Assembly: GCA_934130105.1 (NCBI GenBank) | Contig: CAKOXL010000002.1 | Coordinates: 1-64,000 of the forward strand | DNA: 64,000 bases | From: an uncultured Bacilli bacterium | GTDB lineage: Bacteria > Bacillota_I > Bacilli_A > RF39 > UBA660 | Direction: 5' to 3' | Shown: one piece after another, positions 1 to 8,180 of the stretch | How positions within the stretch are numbered: position 1 is the stretch's first letter | Layout of the letters: every line of letters begins with the position of its first letter | Program-made: the position numbers and the translations under genes | Notes under the pieces: model-generated | The model's input: the letters and a program-made list of their open reading frames with translations, nothing else | Told to the model about the DNA's origin: nothing | Database searches by the model: none

Positions 1-70
1 CGATATAGGACTCGAACCTATGACCCCCTGCTTGTAAGGCAGGTGCTCTAACCAACTGAGCTAATCGCCC
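1..70 (-). tRNA. tRNA-Val (anticodon UAC), 3' end cut by the window edge
   Basis: Read on the minus strand this has the D-arm, an anticodon arm with loop CTTACAA (anticodon TAC) closed by CCTGC/GCAGG, and a T-arm with GGTTCGAGTCC. The 5' acceptor strand GGGCGAT is complete at position 70. The pairing 3' strand runs off the left edge, so the last acceptor bases and the CCA end are not visible. It decodes GUN valine codons. tRNA-Val(UAC) belongs to the class that receives 5-hydroxy- or 5-methoxyuridine at U34, and genes for that modification lie about 8-11 kb away. Confidence 0.95.
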
Positions 71-146
71 GAAATATCAACTGCCAACGTATTAACGACT
101 TGACAATATCAAATATACCATCTAGTTAAACATTTGTCAACACAAT

Positions 147-515
147 TTAAAAACTTTTTTTATTTTTTTCAATTTCATTGATTTTATTGTCTATCCAAAG
201 TGGTAATTTTTCTTCAAGTGGCATAAATCCACCAGCTACTTCATAGATTTTTTGCTTTGGCTTTTTAGTTACTTTATAGTTCATATTCTTAATACTCAAC
301 TTAACATGATAATTATCATCATCTGCTTCAACAACCTTAGCTTTTATTGTTTCACCAACACCAACATAATCATTGATATCTTTAACAAAATTATCAGATA
401 TTTCAGAAATATGAATTAAGCCACTATAAAACTCATCAAGACTAACAAAAATCCCATATTTTTCAATGCCAGTTACCTGTCCTACAACAATTTTATCTTT
501 TTCATACTTTAACAT
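147..515 (-). CDS. S1 RNA-binding domain protein (YugI/CvfD-like)
   Basis: This 122-residue protein is mostly a single S1 (OB-fold) RNA-binding domain (about residues 8-80, with VGQVTGIEKYGIFVSL and GLIHISEIS), followed by a basic tail. The size and layout match B. subtilis YugI/GSP13 and streptococcal CvfD, small ribosome- or RNA-associated proteins that affect translation and virulence gene expression. The start at 515 is chosen because AGGAGG lies 9 bases upstream; a longer in-frame start at 542 would lie in front of that ribosome binding site. It probably acts in the cytoplasm on mRNA or ribosomes. The target is unknown. Confidence 0.88.
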   Translation of the reverse strand: MLKYEKDKIVVGQVTGIEKYGIFVSLDEFYSGLIHISEISDNFVKDINDYVGVGETIKAKVVEADDDNYHVKLSIKNMNYKVTKKPKQKIYEVAGGFMPLEEKLPLWIDNKINEIEKNKKSF

Positions 516-579
516 TATAAAGGACCTCCTAACTAACCTCATTCATTATAGCAAAAATTAAAAATATATTCAACTTATG

Positions 580-608
580 TTGAAACAAATTTATTATTAT
601 CGTATAAT
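580..608 (+). promoter_or_regulatory. Sigma-A type promoter of the Nfu gene
   Basis: TTGAAA (580-585) and TATAAT (603-608) are separated by exactly 17 bases and sit just upstream of the Nfu start at 624, which has GGTGAT as ribosome binding site. Confidence 0.8.
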
Positions 609-623
609 GAAAGCGGTGATTAA

Positions 624-860
624 ATGGAAACAGAAAAGAAAATTATTGAAGTAATTGACAAAATACGTCCCTTTTTAATTAGTGATGGTGGAAATATTGA
701 ATTCATCAAATTTGAAGATGGTATTGTATATGTCAATATGATGGGTCATTGTAGTAATTGTCCAATGCTTGATGTTACCTTAAAAGATAGCATTGAAATG
801 GCATTAACTAGTGAAATACCTGAAGTAATAGAAGTAAGAAACATAAACGAAAATAAGTAG
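624..860 (+). CDS. NifU C-terminal-domain (Nfu) iron-sulfur scaffold protein
   Basis: This 78-residue single-domain Nfu protein carries the IRPFLISDGGNIEF signature and the CSNC pair (C43, C46) that binds an Fe-S cluster between two subunits. It would assemble or carry [4Fe-4S] clusters for cytoplasmic client proteins; a ferredoxin and a TrpRS with a cysteine cluster are encoded nearby. B. subtilis has the equivalent gene (yutI) in the same broad neighbourhood as yutH/yutD/yunB. It is transcribed alone on the plus strand from its own promoter and ends in a hairpin terminator. Confidence 0.93.
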   Translation: METEKKIIEVIDKIRPFLISDGGNIEFIKFEDGIVYVNMMGHCSNCPMLDVTLKDSIEMALTSEIPEVIEVRNINENK

Positions 861-874
861 TTTATGTTTTTTTT
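840..874 (+). terminator. Intrinsic terminator of the Nfu gene
   Basis: A 9-bp perfect stem, AACATAAAC (840-848) with GTTTATGTT (860-868), is followed by eight T. The left arm overlaps the last codons of the Nfu gene. The convergent gene on the minus strand ends inside the same hairpin. Confidence 0.85.
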
Positions 875-1779
875 ACTATCCAAGGAATTACGGGAATATT
901 ATACTCATCTGCTAAAAACAAGCAAACCTGCTTTATAAAACTCTCAAACTCAATCAATCTATTTTCTAAATATAAAAGATTAATCTCCTTATTACTCATA
1001 ATCATCTCTTCAACATAATCAAAGAAAAAACTAGGATATAAAATTCTTGCAAGTATCATTCTAAGACCATACTTTGAAAAGCTATGTAAAGCTAAATAAT
1101 CACGTAACATATCAATATCCCAAACTTTATTAACAAAAGATGATTTTATATACTCACTTATATCCCTACTCGCGTGATCAATAATAATATTAGTAGGATC
1201 ATAATAATCATATAGTTCATACTCAAGATGCATTCTATAATGTGACACTACCAGTTGATCTGACTTTTGTTTTACCTCCTCTTTCTCCGTTTCCTTAAGA
1301 TATAAAAGCGCATTCTCAGCAAGACCAATAAAATAATAAAATAAAGGAAAAATGTTTTTATAACTATCCATTCTACTACTAAACCACTCTTCAAAATAAT
1401 CAATCTTATTTTCCCACAAACTTATCCAGTAAAAATGGTTTAATACAGATACCTTATTATCAACATTAACATAAAAATCATTTTTAATATCAAAAATACT
1501 CATCTTATAATTTTCAATATTACTTAATTTTAACAAAACATACATTTTATTATCTATCACAGTAATATACTGATTATCTCTATTGATAACTAACGAAAAA
1601 AAATGTTCATACTTTTTTAACTGATAACTTAGTTCAACATATGATGATAAATTATTTGGATTATTTTCATACAACTTTAACATATATCTGTCTGTACCAT
1701 TATAAAAAAAATATCTTCCATTATTAAGCGATATATTATATATATTTAAATTGTAGTAATAATTTATAAAATTTTTCAT
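862..1779 (-). CDS. CotS/YutH-like degenerate kinase-fold protein
   Basis: This 305-residue protein resembles the spore-coat-associated CotS/YutH family, which has the aminoglycoside-phosphotransferase fold. Matching segments are the WISLWENKIDYFEEWF helix, FPLFYYFIGLAENALLYLKE, a basic histidine patch and DPTNIIIDHASRDISEYIK. The last stands where true kinases have catalytic and Mg-binding motifs. The usual HGD motif and phosphate loop are not recognisable, so catalysis is doubtful. The position near yutD-like and yunB-like genes matches B. subtilis order and supports the YutH assignment. In bacilli these proteins are made in the mother cell; whether this organism sporulates is unknown. Confidence 0.65.
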   Translation of the reverse strand: MKNFINYYYNLNIYNISLNNGRYFFYNGTDRYMLKLYENNPNNLSSYVELSYQLKKYEHFFSLVINRDNQYITVIDNKMYVLLKLSNIENYKMSIFDIKNDFYVNVDNKVSVLNHFYWISLWENKIDYFEEWFSSRMDSYKNIFPLFYYFIGLAENALLYLKETEKEEVKQKSDQLVVSHYRMHLEYELYDYYDPTNIIIDHASRDISEYIKSSFVNKVWDIDMLRDYLALHSFSKYGLRMILARILYPSFFFDYVEEMIMSNKEINLLYLENRLIEFESFIKQVCLFLADEYNIPVIPWIVKKT

Positions 1780-1803
1780 TCATATCTACCTATAAAAGAA
1801 TAT

Positions 1804-1832
1804 GAAAAAAACACTAAAAATATTAGTGCTTT
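1804..1832 (-). terminator. Intrinsic terminator after the coiled-coil gene
   Basis: On the minus strand the GCACTAA/TTAGTG stem is followed by a run of seven T. It lies between the coiled-coil gene (ends 1863) and the YutH-like gene start. Confidence 0.8.
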
Positions 1833-1862
1833 ATTATTTTAATCATAAAAATTTGTAACAAA

Positions 1863-2750
1863 CTAAGCTACTTTTCTAACTTTTCCTAATTCTTCACTAT
1901 CAGATGTATCCATAATATCTGCATTTTCTAAATCAGATAAAGCATTCAAAATTTCTTGTTGACGAGCTATATCATCATTAACTAAAGCAAGTTCACTCTT
2001 AGCATCATCAATTTTACTTCTAAAACTAATAATTTGATTTTCATTAGCTTCTTTTTTCTTATTTATATCTTCAAGTAATAACTCATATTTTTTCTTAACA
2101 GAATCTAATGTCTTAGTTTGATTAGCTAATGCTGTAAGTATCTTTTGATTTATTTCCTCTTTTCTTGATTTTGCATCCTGAAGTTGTTTTTCAGTTTCAT
2201 TATATTGAACCCCTAATTCCTGTAATCTCTTATCAGAATCATTCATCTCTTCTTGTGCTTTAGTAACATTATCTCTAGCAGCTAATAACATATTTCTAGC
2301 ATTATTAACTTCTTCAAAAGTCTTATTAATATCTACATTATTATTGATATCTACACTGTTATTAATATTAGCTTCTACATTAACATGCTCATCTTGAACA
2401 CGATCAATTTCACTATCATCTTTTGATAATGAAACATCATTAGTTCTACCATGCTTTTTTAAGTTTGCTAACATATTAGCTTTTACATTAATTGGTTTTT
2501 TAGCACCATCAGCTAAACTAGATTCACTAGCTACAATAGTCCAACCATTATCTACACCAACACTCGGTGTATGAGTAACTACTTCACTACTTTTTTTAGT
2601 TTCTGTAACCATAAAAGGAACATTTTTTAAATGCCTAACAATATTACTATGACTTGATCTTCTTAATTTTATTTTATTTCCCATTTTATCTAAATCATTG
2701 TCAGCTACTACTGTCAATTCTTTTTGCGTAATATCCATAATTGGTTCCAT
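1863..2750 (-). CDS. Hypothetical coiled-coil protein
   Basis: I do not recognise a family for this 295-residue protein. The first 120 residues are polar and low in predicted structure. An Asn-rich linker (about 128-142) is followed by a long heptad-rich coiled coil (about 143-270) dense in Lys, Glu, Gln and Asp. It has no signal peptide or membrane span, so it is probably cytoplasmic and structural or a scaffold. The start is set by AGGAGGG 6 bases upstream of the ATG. It lies downstream of a DUF1292 gene with a 10-base gap and is probably co-transcribed with it. Confidence 0.75.
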   Translation of the reverse strand: MEPIMDITQKELTVVADNDLDKMGNKIKLRRSSHSNIVRHLKNVPFMVTETKKSSEVVTHTPSVGVDNGWTIVASESSLADGAKKPINVKANMLANLKKHGRTNDVSLSKDDSEIDRVQDEHVNVEANINNSVDINNNVDINKTFEEVNNARNMLLAARDNVTKAQEEMNDSDKRLQELGVQYNETEKQLQDAKSRKEEINQKILTALANQTKTLDSVKKKYELLLEDINKKKEANENQIISFRSKIDDAKSELALVNDDIARQQEILNALSDLENADIMDTSDSEELGKVRKVA

Positions 2751-2761
2751 CTTATTCCCTC

Positions 2762-3031
2762 CTAGTCATTCTTTGAAAGTTCTCTTAATACATCTTTAAT
2801 TCTAGACCATTCCTCATCACTTTCAATAGCTCCCATTTTAGGAATATCACCACTACGATCAATACTAGATACATAAATAGTTATATTACCATTTTCATCC
2901 TTTTCATTTCTTGTATATACTGCATACTCTTTTTTAGTATCATTAAATTCAAAACAAACTAATAGTTCAACTTCTTCTTTTGTACCATCTTCTTTAATAA
3001 TAGATAATACTTTTCTATCTTTATCTTCCAT
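2762..3031 (-). CDS. DUF1292 (YrzB-like) family protein, first copy
   Basis: This 89-residue acidic protein has the DUF1292 core ELLVCFEFNDTKKEYAVY, then an I.V..ID strand and a C-terminal EEWSRIKDVL helix. The family is common in Bacillota and its biochemical function is not established. The start at 3031 has GGGAGG in front; a longer frame begins at 3088 without a ribosome binding site. A second DUF1292 gene at 12488 sits in the canonical yrrK-yrzB-mltG position, so this one is a paralogue next to yutD. Confidence 0.85.
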   Translation of the reverse strand: MEDKDRKVLSIIKEDGTKEEVELLVCFEFNDTKKEYAVYTRNEKDENGNITIYVSSIDRSGDIPKMGAIESDEEWSRIKDVLRELSKND

Positions 3032-3093
3032 CCTTATTCCTCCCTTATTATCTACTATCAATTTTATCACATTTAGTGAATAATTCAAGTTTT

Positions 3094-3381
3094 TTAAGCC
3101 TTTTTATCAACTTTTTCAAGAATATAATATTTGCACCCATAACTACAATAATCTTTTAAATAATTATCAACATTATCATAATCATTAAAACTCTGATACT
3201 TTTCATTTTCCCTCTTACAAAATCCCTTAAGTCTTAATTTATCATAGGAGTAATCACCTAAAATATAGTCAAAATCATAAAAATAATTCGTAAATTTTTC
3301 TAAAATTTCATTAATATTTAACGCATCTTTATAATCTTTAATTATCATATATTCAATATCATTTAAAATAATCTTTTGCAT
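3094..3381 (-). CDS. YutD-like (DUF1027) protein
   Basis: This 95-residue protein shows the YutD pattern: an N-terminal I.LNDIEYMIIKDYKDAL strand-turn, YDYILGDYSYDKLRLKGF-type middle (here beginning with FDYILGDYSYD), and a C-terminal YLKDYCSYGCKYYILEKV. The two Cys in the last block are typical of the family. The molecular function is unknown. AGAGGT precedes the chosen ATG closely. It lies directly downstream of yunB, as in the yut/yun region of bacilli. Confidence 0.8.
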   Translation of the reverse strand: MQKIILNDIEYMIIKDYKDALNINEILEKFTNYFYDFDYILGDYSYDKLRLKGFCKRENEKYQSFNDYDNVDNYLKDYCSYGCKYYILEKVDKKA

Positions 3382-3403
3382 ACATACCTCTTTCATTTTT
3401 ACT

Positions 3404-4165
3404 TTAATCATCTAGCGGAACAGAATAAAGAGATGAATCCTTAACTAAACCACTACCATAATAATTAGGAACACTTCCCTGAATCATCTTAATAGCTAAT
3501 GGAATATCACATTCCAAAGTCATTTTATCAGTAATAAAGGGAAGAATTATTTGAGCAGTCATTTCTAACTTAACCCCTATCTCGACAAGTGCATTATTTA
3601 TACCATACTGCGTAATTTTAGTAGTAATATTACTATTTACATCTCCCATATAATGAAGTCTAATAGGTATAACTGGACCTAAATTAGATAAAATGGAATT
3701 ATTAGTAATAATACCAATCGGTATTTTGGTAATAATCCCTTTTTTTAAATCATTAATTCTATTTTCTGGTAGATCCATATCATATATACCAATTGTATCT
3801 AAATTACCCTCTTCTAACAGTTTTAAATTATTTTGTACAACAGTTGTCGCAATATTTAAAACTTGATTTACGATAATTGGATTAAAATCTATTGTTTGAA
3901 TTTCACCATTATTATTAATTACTGTATCAAATAACTGATCAGTATTTATCTTATCTTCTAAAACCTGAGCAATAGCTTTATTAATAACAATAGTAGAAAA
4001 CTTACCTATTTCCATCTTAGCTGTTTCTACTAAAATAGGAGTAAATTTTTTATTAATATGATTTAAAAGAATAAAAACACCTATCAAGACACCAACAATT
4101 GTCATTAAAAAAATCGTTGTTTTTTTTAGTTTTCTCTTTCTTTTCAAATGCACTCTTTTTCTCAT
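3404..4165 (-). CDS. yunB: Sporulation protein YunB homologue
   Basis: This 253-residue protein starts with a highly basic N-terminus and one membrane span (about residues 18-38), followed by an extracytoplasmic domain. The C-terminal half carries the family blocks GPVIPIRLHYMGD, KITQYGINNALVEIGV and IKMIQGSVPNYYG. In B. subtilis YunB is made under mother-cell sigma-E control and is needed for normal spore formation. GGGTGAT lies upstream of the ATG at 4165. Together with the YutH-like gene it suggests that sporulation or a remnant of it exists in this lineage. Confidence 0.88.
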   Translation of the reverse strand: MRKRVHLKRKRKLKKTTIFLMTIVGVLIGVFILLNHINKKFTPILVETAKMEIGKFSTIVINKAIAQVLEDKINTDQLFDTVINNNGEIQTIDFNPIIVNQVLNIATTVVQNNLKLLEEGNLDTIGIYDMDLPENRINDLKKGIITKIPIGIITNNSILSNLGPVIPIRLHYMGDVNSNITTKITQYGINNALVEIGVKLEMTAQIILPFITDKMTLECDIPLAIKMIQGSVPNYYGSGLVKDSSLYSVPLDD

Positions 4166-4222
4166 ATTATCACCCGTATAGTTAATTATATGAAAAAGAT
4201 ACAATTTAAAAAGTAAAAATAA

Positions 4223-5080
4223 CTATACAAAGTAATAAATCACATAGCCAATAATAAATACAACAATCAAAATAAAAAGTAAAATAATAATTTTTGGTAA
4301 GATTCCCATCTTTTTATTTTCTACAAAAGAAAAATCGTCATCATCATCATTTTTTTCAACTTCTAAATCATCTTTTGTTAATTCTATCGATTTAGTATAA
4401 AAAGAATCATCTATCTTACTTTCTTCTTCTAATTCTTCATTCAGTTTATCATTTTTAGAAGCCATTTCTAAAGTTTTATCAATTAAAGTTTTAGAAACAA
4501 TTGTCTCAGATTCATCACTAGGTAATAAATCACTTAATAATTCATCATCTATTTTTTTCCTTAGACTATTAGATGTAATAGTATGAATTAACTCTTCTAA
4601 ATTTTCACTTTCTTCCTTAGATAAATTTTGCTTACTATCATGATATTCTTTTAACTTTTCCATACTTAAATCAGATAAAATACTATATTCTACATTTTTT
4701 ATTCTTCTTTTCTTTTCTAAAGAATCTTCTTCTTTTCTGTTTTTTCTGGCCTCTTCTAAAACATCATTAATGTTATAACTTTTGTTAGTATCAGAAGATA
4801 CTACTTTATCACTATTATTTTCTAAATCATCATAATTTACATCTTTAGAAGGATCATAATTAGGATTTATTAAAATATTTTTCTGATAACTTTCCCTCTT
4901 ATTATTAGTATTATTACCAATACTAGTAATATCAACTGCATTATCTATCTTAGCATTAGTAAATTCTGTATAAATTTGATTAGTATAGATTTTTTCATAC
5001 AATTCTTCATTTCTTTTTAGACGACTACTACTAGGCTTTTCTAAAGTATTATCTAAATATCTATCCATTCTACTAGGCAC
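4223..5080 (-). CDS. Hypothetical tail-anchored acidic protein
   Basis: This 285-residue protein of unknown family has a long, charged, Asn/Asp/Glu/Lys-rich cytoplasmic part and a single C-terminal membrane span (about residues 262-284, starting PKIIILLFILIVVF), so it is probably tail-anchored with its bulk inside the cell. An Asp stretch precedes the span. The start is GTG at 5080, supported by GGGGTGAT at a suitable distance; the first ATG four codons later is too far from that site. It is transcribed toward yunB with a 57-base gap. Confidence 0.75.
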   Translation of the reverse strand: MPSRMDRYLDNTLEKPSSSRLKRNEELYEKIYTNQIYTEFTNAKIDNAVDITSIGNNTNNKRESYQKNILINPNYDPSKDVNYDDLENNSDKVVSSDTNKSYNINDVLEEARKNRKEEDSLEKKRRIKNVEYSILSDLSMEKLKEYHDSKQNLSKEESENLEELIHTITSNSLRKKIDDELLSDLLPSDESETIVSKTLIDKTLEMASKNDKLNEELEEESKIDDSFYTKSIELTKDDLEVEKNDDDDDFSFVENKKMGILPKIIILLFILIVVFIIGYVIYYFV

Positions 5081-5168
5081 CTAATATCACCCCTTATTAT
5101 ATCTATTAGTATCATATCATAAAATTAAATAAAAGAAAAAAGTTTTTAATAAAAAGTAAACAGAATAA

Positions 5169-5196
5169 TTGCTATTTTTATGTTTTTTGATATAAT
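5169..5196 (+). promoter_or_regulatory. Promoter of the ferredoxin gene
   Basis: TATAAT (5191-5196) is preceded by TGA (extended -10) and by TTGCTA 16 bases upstream. The predicted start of transcription is at about 5203, only a few bases before AGGAGG, so the leader would be very short. Confidence 0.6.
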
Positions 5197-5216
5197 TTGA
5201 TAAAAGGAGGAAAAAT

Positions 5217-5462
5217 ATGAAAGCAACAGTAAAAAAAGATACATGTATAGGTTGTGGTGCTTGCACAGTAATCGCAAATAACATTTTTGAAATCGGTGAT
5301 GATGGCTTAGCTGAAGTTATAACAGCTGATAATGATAACGATAATAAAAATGTTAACATAGAAAAAATTGTAACAATTCCTGATGAGGAAAAAGAAAATG
5401 TAATGGACGCAAAAGAAAGTTGTCCAACTGGAGCAATTGAAGTTACTGATACCGATAAATAA
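5217..5462 (+). CDS. Single-cluster [4Fe-4S] ferredoxin
   Basis: This 81-residue acidic protein has CIGCGAC (C10, C13, C16) and a distal CPTGAI (C69), the ligand set of a monocluster bacterial ferredoxin. It would carry electrons in the cytoplasm. A 15-residue Asp/Asn-rich insertion (about 38-52) separates the two halves. AAGGAGG precedes the ATG. It is transcribed alone and ends in a clear terminator. Confidence 0.95.
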   Translation: MKATVKKDTCIGCGACTVIANNIFEIGDDGLAEVITADNDNDNKNVNIEKIVTIPDEEKENVMDAKESCPTGAIEVTDTDK

Positions 5463-5468
5463 TTATTA

Positions 5469-5500
5469 AAAAACCCCTAACTAACTGTTAGAGGTTTTTT
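5469..5500 (+). terminator. Terminator of the ferredoxin gene
   Basis: Stem AAACCCCTAAC / GTTAGAGGTTT has one mismatch and is followed by a T run. It lies 7 bases past the ferredoxin stop. Confidence 0.88.
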
Positions 5501-5517
5501 ATATTAAACTAAATTTA

Positions 5518-6066
5518 TTAATAATAAAGTCCATGCAATTTTTGTCTATCAACATCATTGATATTGTCAAGTTGCCATTCATCATTTACTTTAGTTAAAG
5601 TAAAATTAATAGTATATGTTATCTTATCCTTTACTTCTTTCATTTTACCTATTTTATAATCTAAAAATTTGACTGTATCAACTTCACTACTATCATCACG
5701 TAAAAATTCATCACGGTTTGTAGTCAAATAAGTTTCACTATCACGGATTGCTTTACCATAATCATATACTTCTATTTCTACTAAAACATTAGCATTATTA
5801 CCATCTTCGGTTTCATCTTTAATCTTATAACTTAGATTCTGGTATTGTTTCTTCATTAAATCGCGATAAGTATCTTTTTGACTATCATTTAAATTACCAG
5901 CATCAGTTATAACTTCGTCTAGCTGTGATAATACTTCTTTATCCATTGTTTGATATTTACTTAAAAATTCTTCTACTTTTTTAGTTGGTGTATTCATCAT
6001 ATTGCCACAGCCAACAATTAAAAATAAAGCACTAATAGTAAGTATAATTTTATTTAACCTTTTCAT
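5518..6066 (-). CDS. Lipoprotein of unknown function
   Basis: This 182-residue protein has a signal peptide ending in the lipobox FLIVGC (Cys20), so it should be lipid-anchored on the outer face of the membrane after LspA processing. The mature part looks like a small DUF4878/DUF5105-type cone-shaped domain: a helix with VEEFLSKYQTMD, then strands ending in a W.L..I block. Function is unknown. It is a single minus-strand gene between the ferredoxin and trpS. Confidence 0.8.
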   Translation of the reverse strand: MKRLNKIILTISALFLIVGCGNMMNTPTKKVEEFLSKYQTMDKEVLSQLDEVITDAGNLNDSQKDTYRDLMKKQYQNLSYKIKDETEDGNNANVLVEIEVYDYGKAIRDSETYLTTNRDEFLRDDSSEVDTVKFLDYKIGKMKEVKDKITYTINFTLTKVNDEWQLDNINDVDRQKLHGLYY

Positions 6067-6199
6067 TTCATCCTCCTCTAGTTATAGCTTTTTCAAAATA
6101 TTAGTTTTTATACAAAAATTTTTAGTATAAATATGAATTAATGTTAGTATTTATTTTATAAGTGAAATATGATAAAATTACACAAGAGGAAGTGATTAC

Positions 6200-7201
6200 A
6201 TGAAAAAAACAATTTTAACAGGCATTCGTCCTACTGGTAATCTTCATTTAGGACACTACTTTGGAGCAACTGGTAATTGGGTAAAGTTACAAGATGATTA
6301 TGAATGTTTTTTTGAAATAGCTGACGTTCAAGCATTAACTGATAATTTCAATAATCCATTAAAAGTTAGAACTAATGTTTACGAAATAACTATTGATTTA
6401 TTATCAATTGGAATAGATCCTAAAAAAGCTCATTTATTTATTCAATCAAAAATTCCTGAAATAGCTGAACTTACTATCTTTTATTCTAACTTAGTAACAA
6501 TGGCAAGATTATATCGTAACCCAACCGTAAAAACCGAAATAGCGCAAAAAAAAGCTTTGTTCGGTAATGATGGTGAAAGTGTTACTTATGGTTTTGTTGG
6601 TTATCCCGTAAGTCAAGCTGCTGATATTACTGCACTAGATGGTGAAATAATTCCAGTTGGTGAAGATCAGTTACCACTAATTGAACAGTGTCGTGAAATA
6701 GTTAGAAAATTTAATTCTATCTATGGTGATACACTCAAAGAACCAGCTCACTTATTAAGTAATACACCAAGAATTAAAGGTTTAGATGGAAAAGAAAAGA
6801 TGGGAAAAAGTCTTGGTAATGCTCTTTATTTAAATGATTCAAAGGAAACTGTTGCAAGTAAAATAATGAAAGCTACAACTGATACCAATAAAATTAAAAA
6901 AGATGATCCAGCTAATCCCGATGTATGCATGGTTTACTATTACCACAAATTAATTAAAAATAAAGATATTGAAAATGTATGTAGTGAATGTAAAAGTGGA
7001 AAACGTGGCTGTGTATCATGTAAAAAAGAATTAATTAGTAAAATGGAAGAATTTCTAGAACCTATTAGAGAAAAAAGAAAATACTATGAACAACATCCAG
7101 ATGAAGTAAAACAAATTCTAGATGATGGTACAAAAATAGCCAAAGAAAGAGCTAAAGATACCATGAAAAAAGTAAAAGCAAGTATGAAGATTGATTACTA
7201 A
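6200..7201 (+). CDS. trpS: Tryptophanyl-tRNA synthetase
   Basis: This 333-residue class I synthetase charges tRNA-Trp in the cytoplasm. It has the HIGH-type motif HLGH (16-19) after PTGN, and the KMSKS-type loop KMGKS (200-204). Unusually it carries a Cys cluster C243, C261, C264, C271 and C274, with spacing C-x20-C-x6-C-x2-C. This is close to the [4Fe-4S] motif described for Thermotoga TrpRS. GAGGAAGTGAT precedes the ATG. It faces a yjbA-like gene; yjbA is next to trpS in B. subtilis too. Confidence 0.97.
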   Translation: MKKTILTGIRPTGNLHLGHYFGATGNWVKLQDDYECFFEIADVQALTDNFNNPLKVRTNVYEITIDLLSIGIDPKKAHLFIQSKIPEIAELTIFYSNLVTMARLYRNPTVKTEIAQKKALFGNDGESVTYGFVGYPVSQAADITALDGEIIPVGEDQLPLIEQCREIVRKFNSIYGDTLKEPAHLLSNTPRIKGLDGKEKMGKSLGNALYLNDSKETVASKIMKATTDTNKIKKDDPANPDVCMVYYYHKLIKNKDIENVCSECKSGKRGCVSCKKELISKMEEFLEPIREKRKYYEQHPDEVKQILDDGTKIAKERAKDTMKKVKASMKIDY

Positions 7202-7220
7202 TCTCATACCTGCTTTTTTT
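7177..7220 (+). terminator. Terminator of trpS
   Basis: An imperfect stem begins at AGCAAGTATGA inside the last trpS codons and pairs with TCATACCTGCT (7203-7213), followed by eight T. Confidence 0.72.
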
Positions 7221-7860
7221 TACTAGTTGATTTTAATAACTGATAAATACCAACATGTTTATCATCAACTGCTAGTTTAAGACTATCAAGTAATTTCTTC
7301 TTCATTTCTACATACGATAAATCATCATCTTCAAAATATTCTTGATATAAAAATTTTAATTTATTATAATTTTTACTACTATAACACTCTTCTATTTCTT
7401 TAACTAAATACTTTCTAATTAATAATTCATTACGCGTAAAAAAGCGATCAGCTAATACTTTTTTTAATAATTCATACTTAAAAGAAAATATTTCTAAATT
7501 ATCAGCTAAAACGGCTATTTCTTCTTCTTCATCAAGCAACAACTTACTCTTATAAAGAACATTTCCACCTTTATCAAATTCAATAGCTATTACTCTATCA
7601 CCATCAGAAAATAAACAACAATAATCAATTATTTTTACCTTTTTAGTAGTATAAACCTCACAAGTACGATAAATTTTTAATAAAAAATCAGAATCCATTT
7701 TTATATCATAATACAATAAATCATCAAATACTTTTCTATCAACATGTAAAAGTTTTATTCTCTTTATATTTTCAATCGCATCGCTTTGATTCCATTCATA
7801 AAAATCGTAAAGCATATCACAGTCACAAAAATTAAGCAAAATATCATATATGTAAATCAT
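7204..7860 (-). CDS. YjbA-like (DUF3603/UPF0736) protein
   Basis: This 218-residue cytoplasmic protein matches the YjbA family by an N-terminal IYDILLNF strand, the FYEWNQSDAIENIKRIKLL block, a middle IIDYCCLFSDGDRVIAIEF and a long helical C-terminus. No catalytic motif is evident and the function is unknown. Location supports the call: yjbA neighbours trpS in bacilli, here as a convergent pair. Its start overlaps the end of the upstream small membrane gene by 17 bases. Confidence 0.78.
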   Translation of the reverse strand: MIYIYDILLNFCDCDMLYDFYEWNQSDAIENIKRIKLLHVDRKVFDDLLYYDIKMDSDFLLKIYRTCEVYTTKKVKIIDYCCLFSDGDRVIAIEFDKGGNVLYKSKLLLDEEEEIAVLADNLEIFSFKYELLKKVLADRFFTRNELLIRKYLVKEIEECYSSKNYNKLKFLYQEYFEDDDLSYVEMKKKLLDSLKLAVDDKHVGIYQLLKSTSKKKQV

Positions 7861-8065
7861 TTTTTTCAGATCCTTTCGTAAGTATAATAATAGATACCAT
7901 AATAAGCCCTATCAAGGCAAATAGGCATTCAAACTTGCTAGTAATAAAAATCAAATACTCCTTAAAGCTATATCCCATACTTATTAAATTCATATAGGTA
8001 ATAATATATGTAAAACCAATTACCATTAGTCCAAAACCAATCAAAAAGATAAGCATTCTACCCAT
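7844..8065 (-). CDS. Small two-span membrane protein
   Basis: This 73-residue protein has two hydrophobic segments (about 4-29 and 46-64) joined by a short polar loop. No family is recognised. AGGTGAT precedes the ATG, and overlap with the YjbA-like gene suggests coupled translation. Confidence 0.7.
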   Translation of the reverse strand: MGRMLIFLIGFGLMVIGFTYIITYMNLISMGYSFKEYLIFITSKFECLFALIGLIMVSIIILTKGSEKNDLHI

Positions 8066-8135
8066 ACTATCACCTAATTCATTGTATTATCAAGAAGCTA
8101 TTTATATTATCTCTTTTTTTAAACTTTTTTATACA

Positions 8136-8175
8136 AAAGAAAAAAGAAGAAGTTACCATTTTTTGATAACTTCTT
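8136..8175 (-). terminator. Terminator of the trhP/trmR operon
   Basis: On the minus strand, AAGAAGTTATC pairs with GGTAACTTCTT around an A-rich loop and a T-rich tail follows. It lies 5 bases past the trhP2 stop. Confidence 0.8.
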
Positions 8176-8180
8176 AATAT

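Noticed and set aside
862..1779. Active aminoglycoside or choline kinase
   Set aside because: The HGD catalytic motif and ATP-binding loop are not recognisable; the YutH/CotS-like degenerate form fits better.
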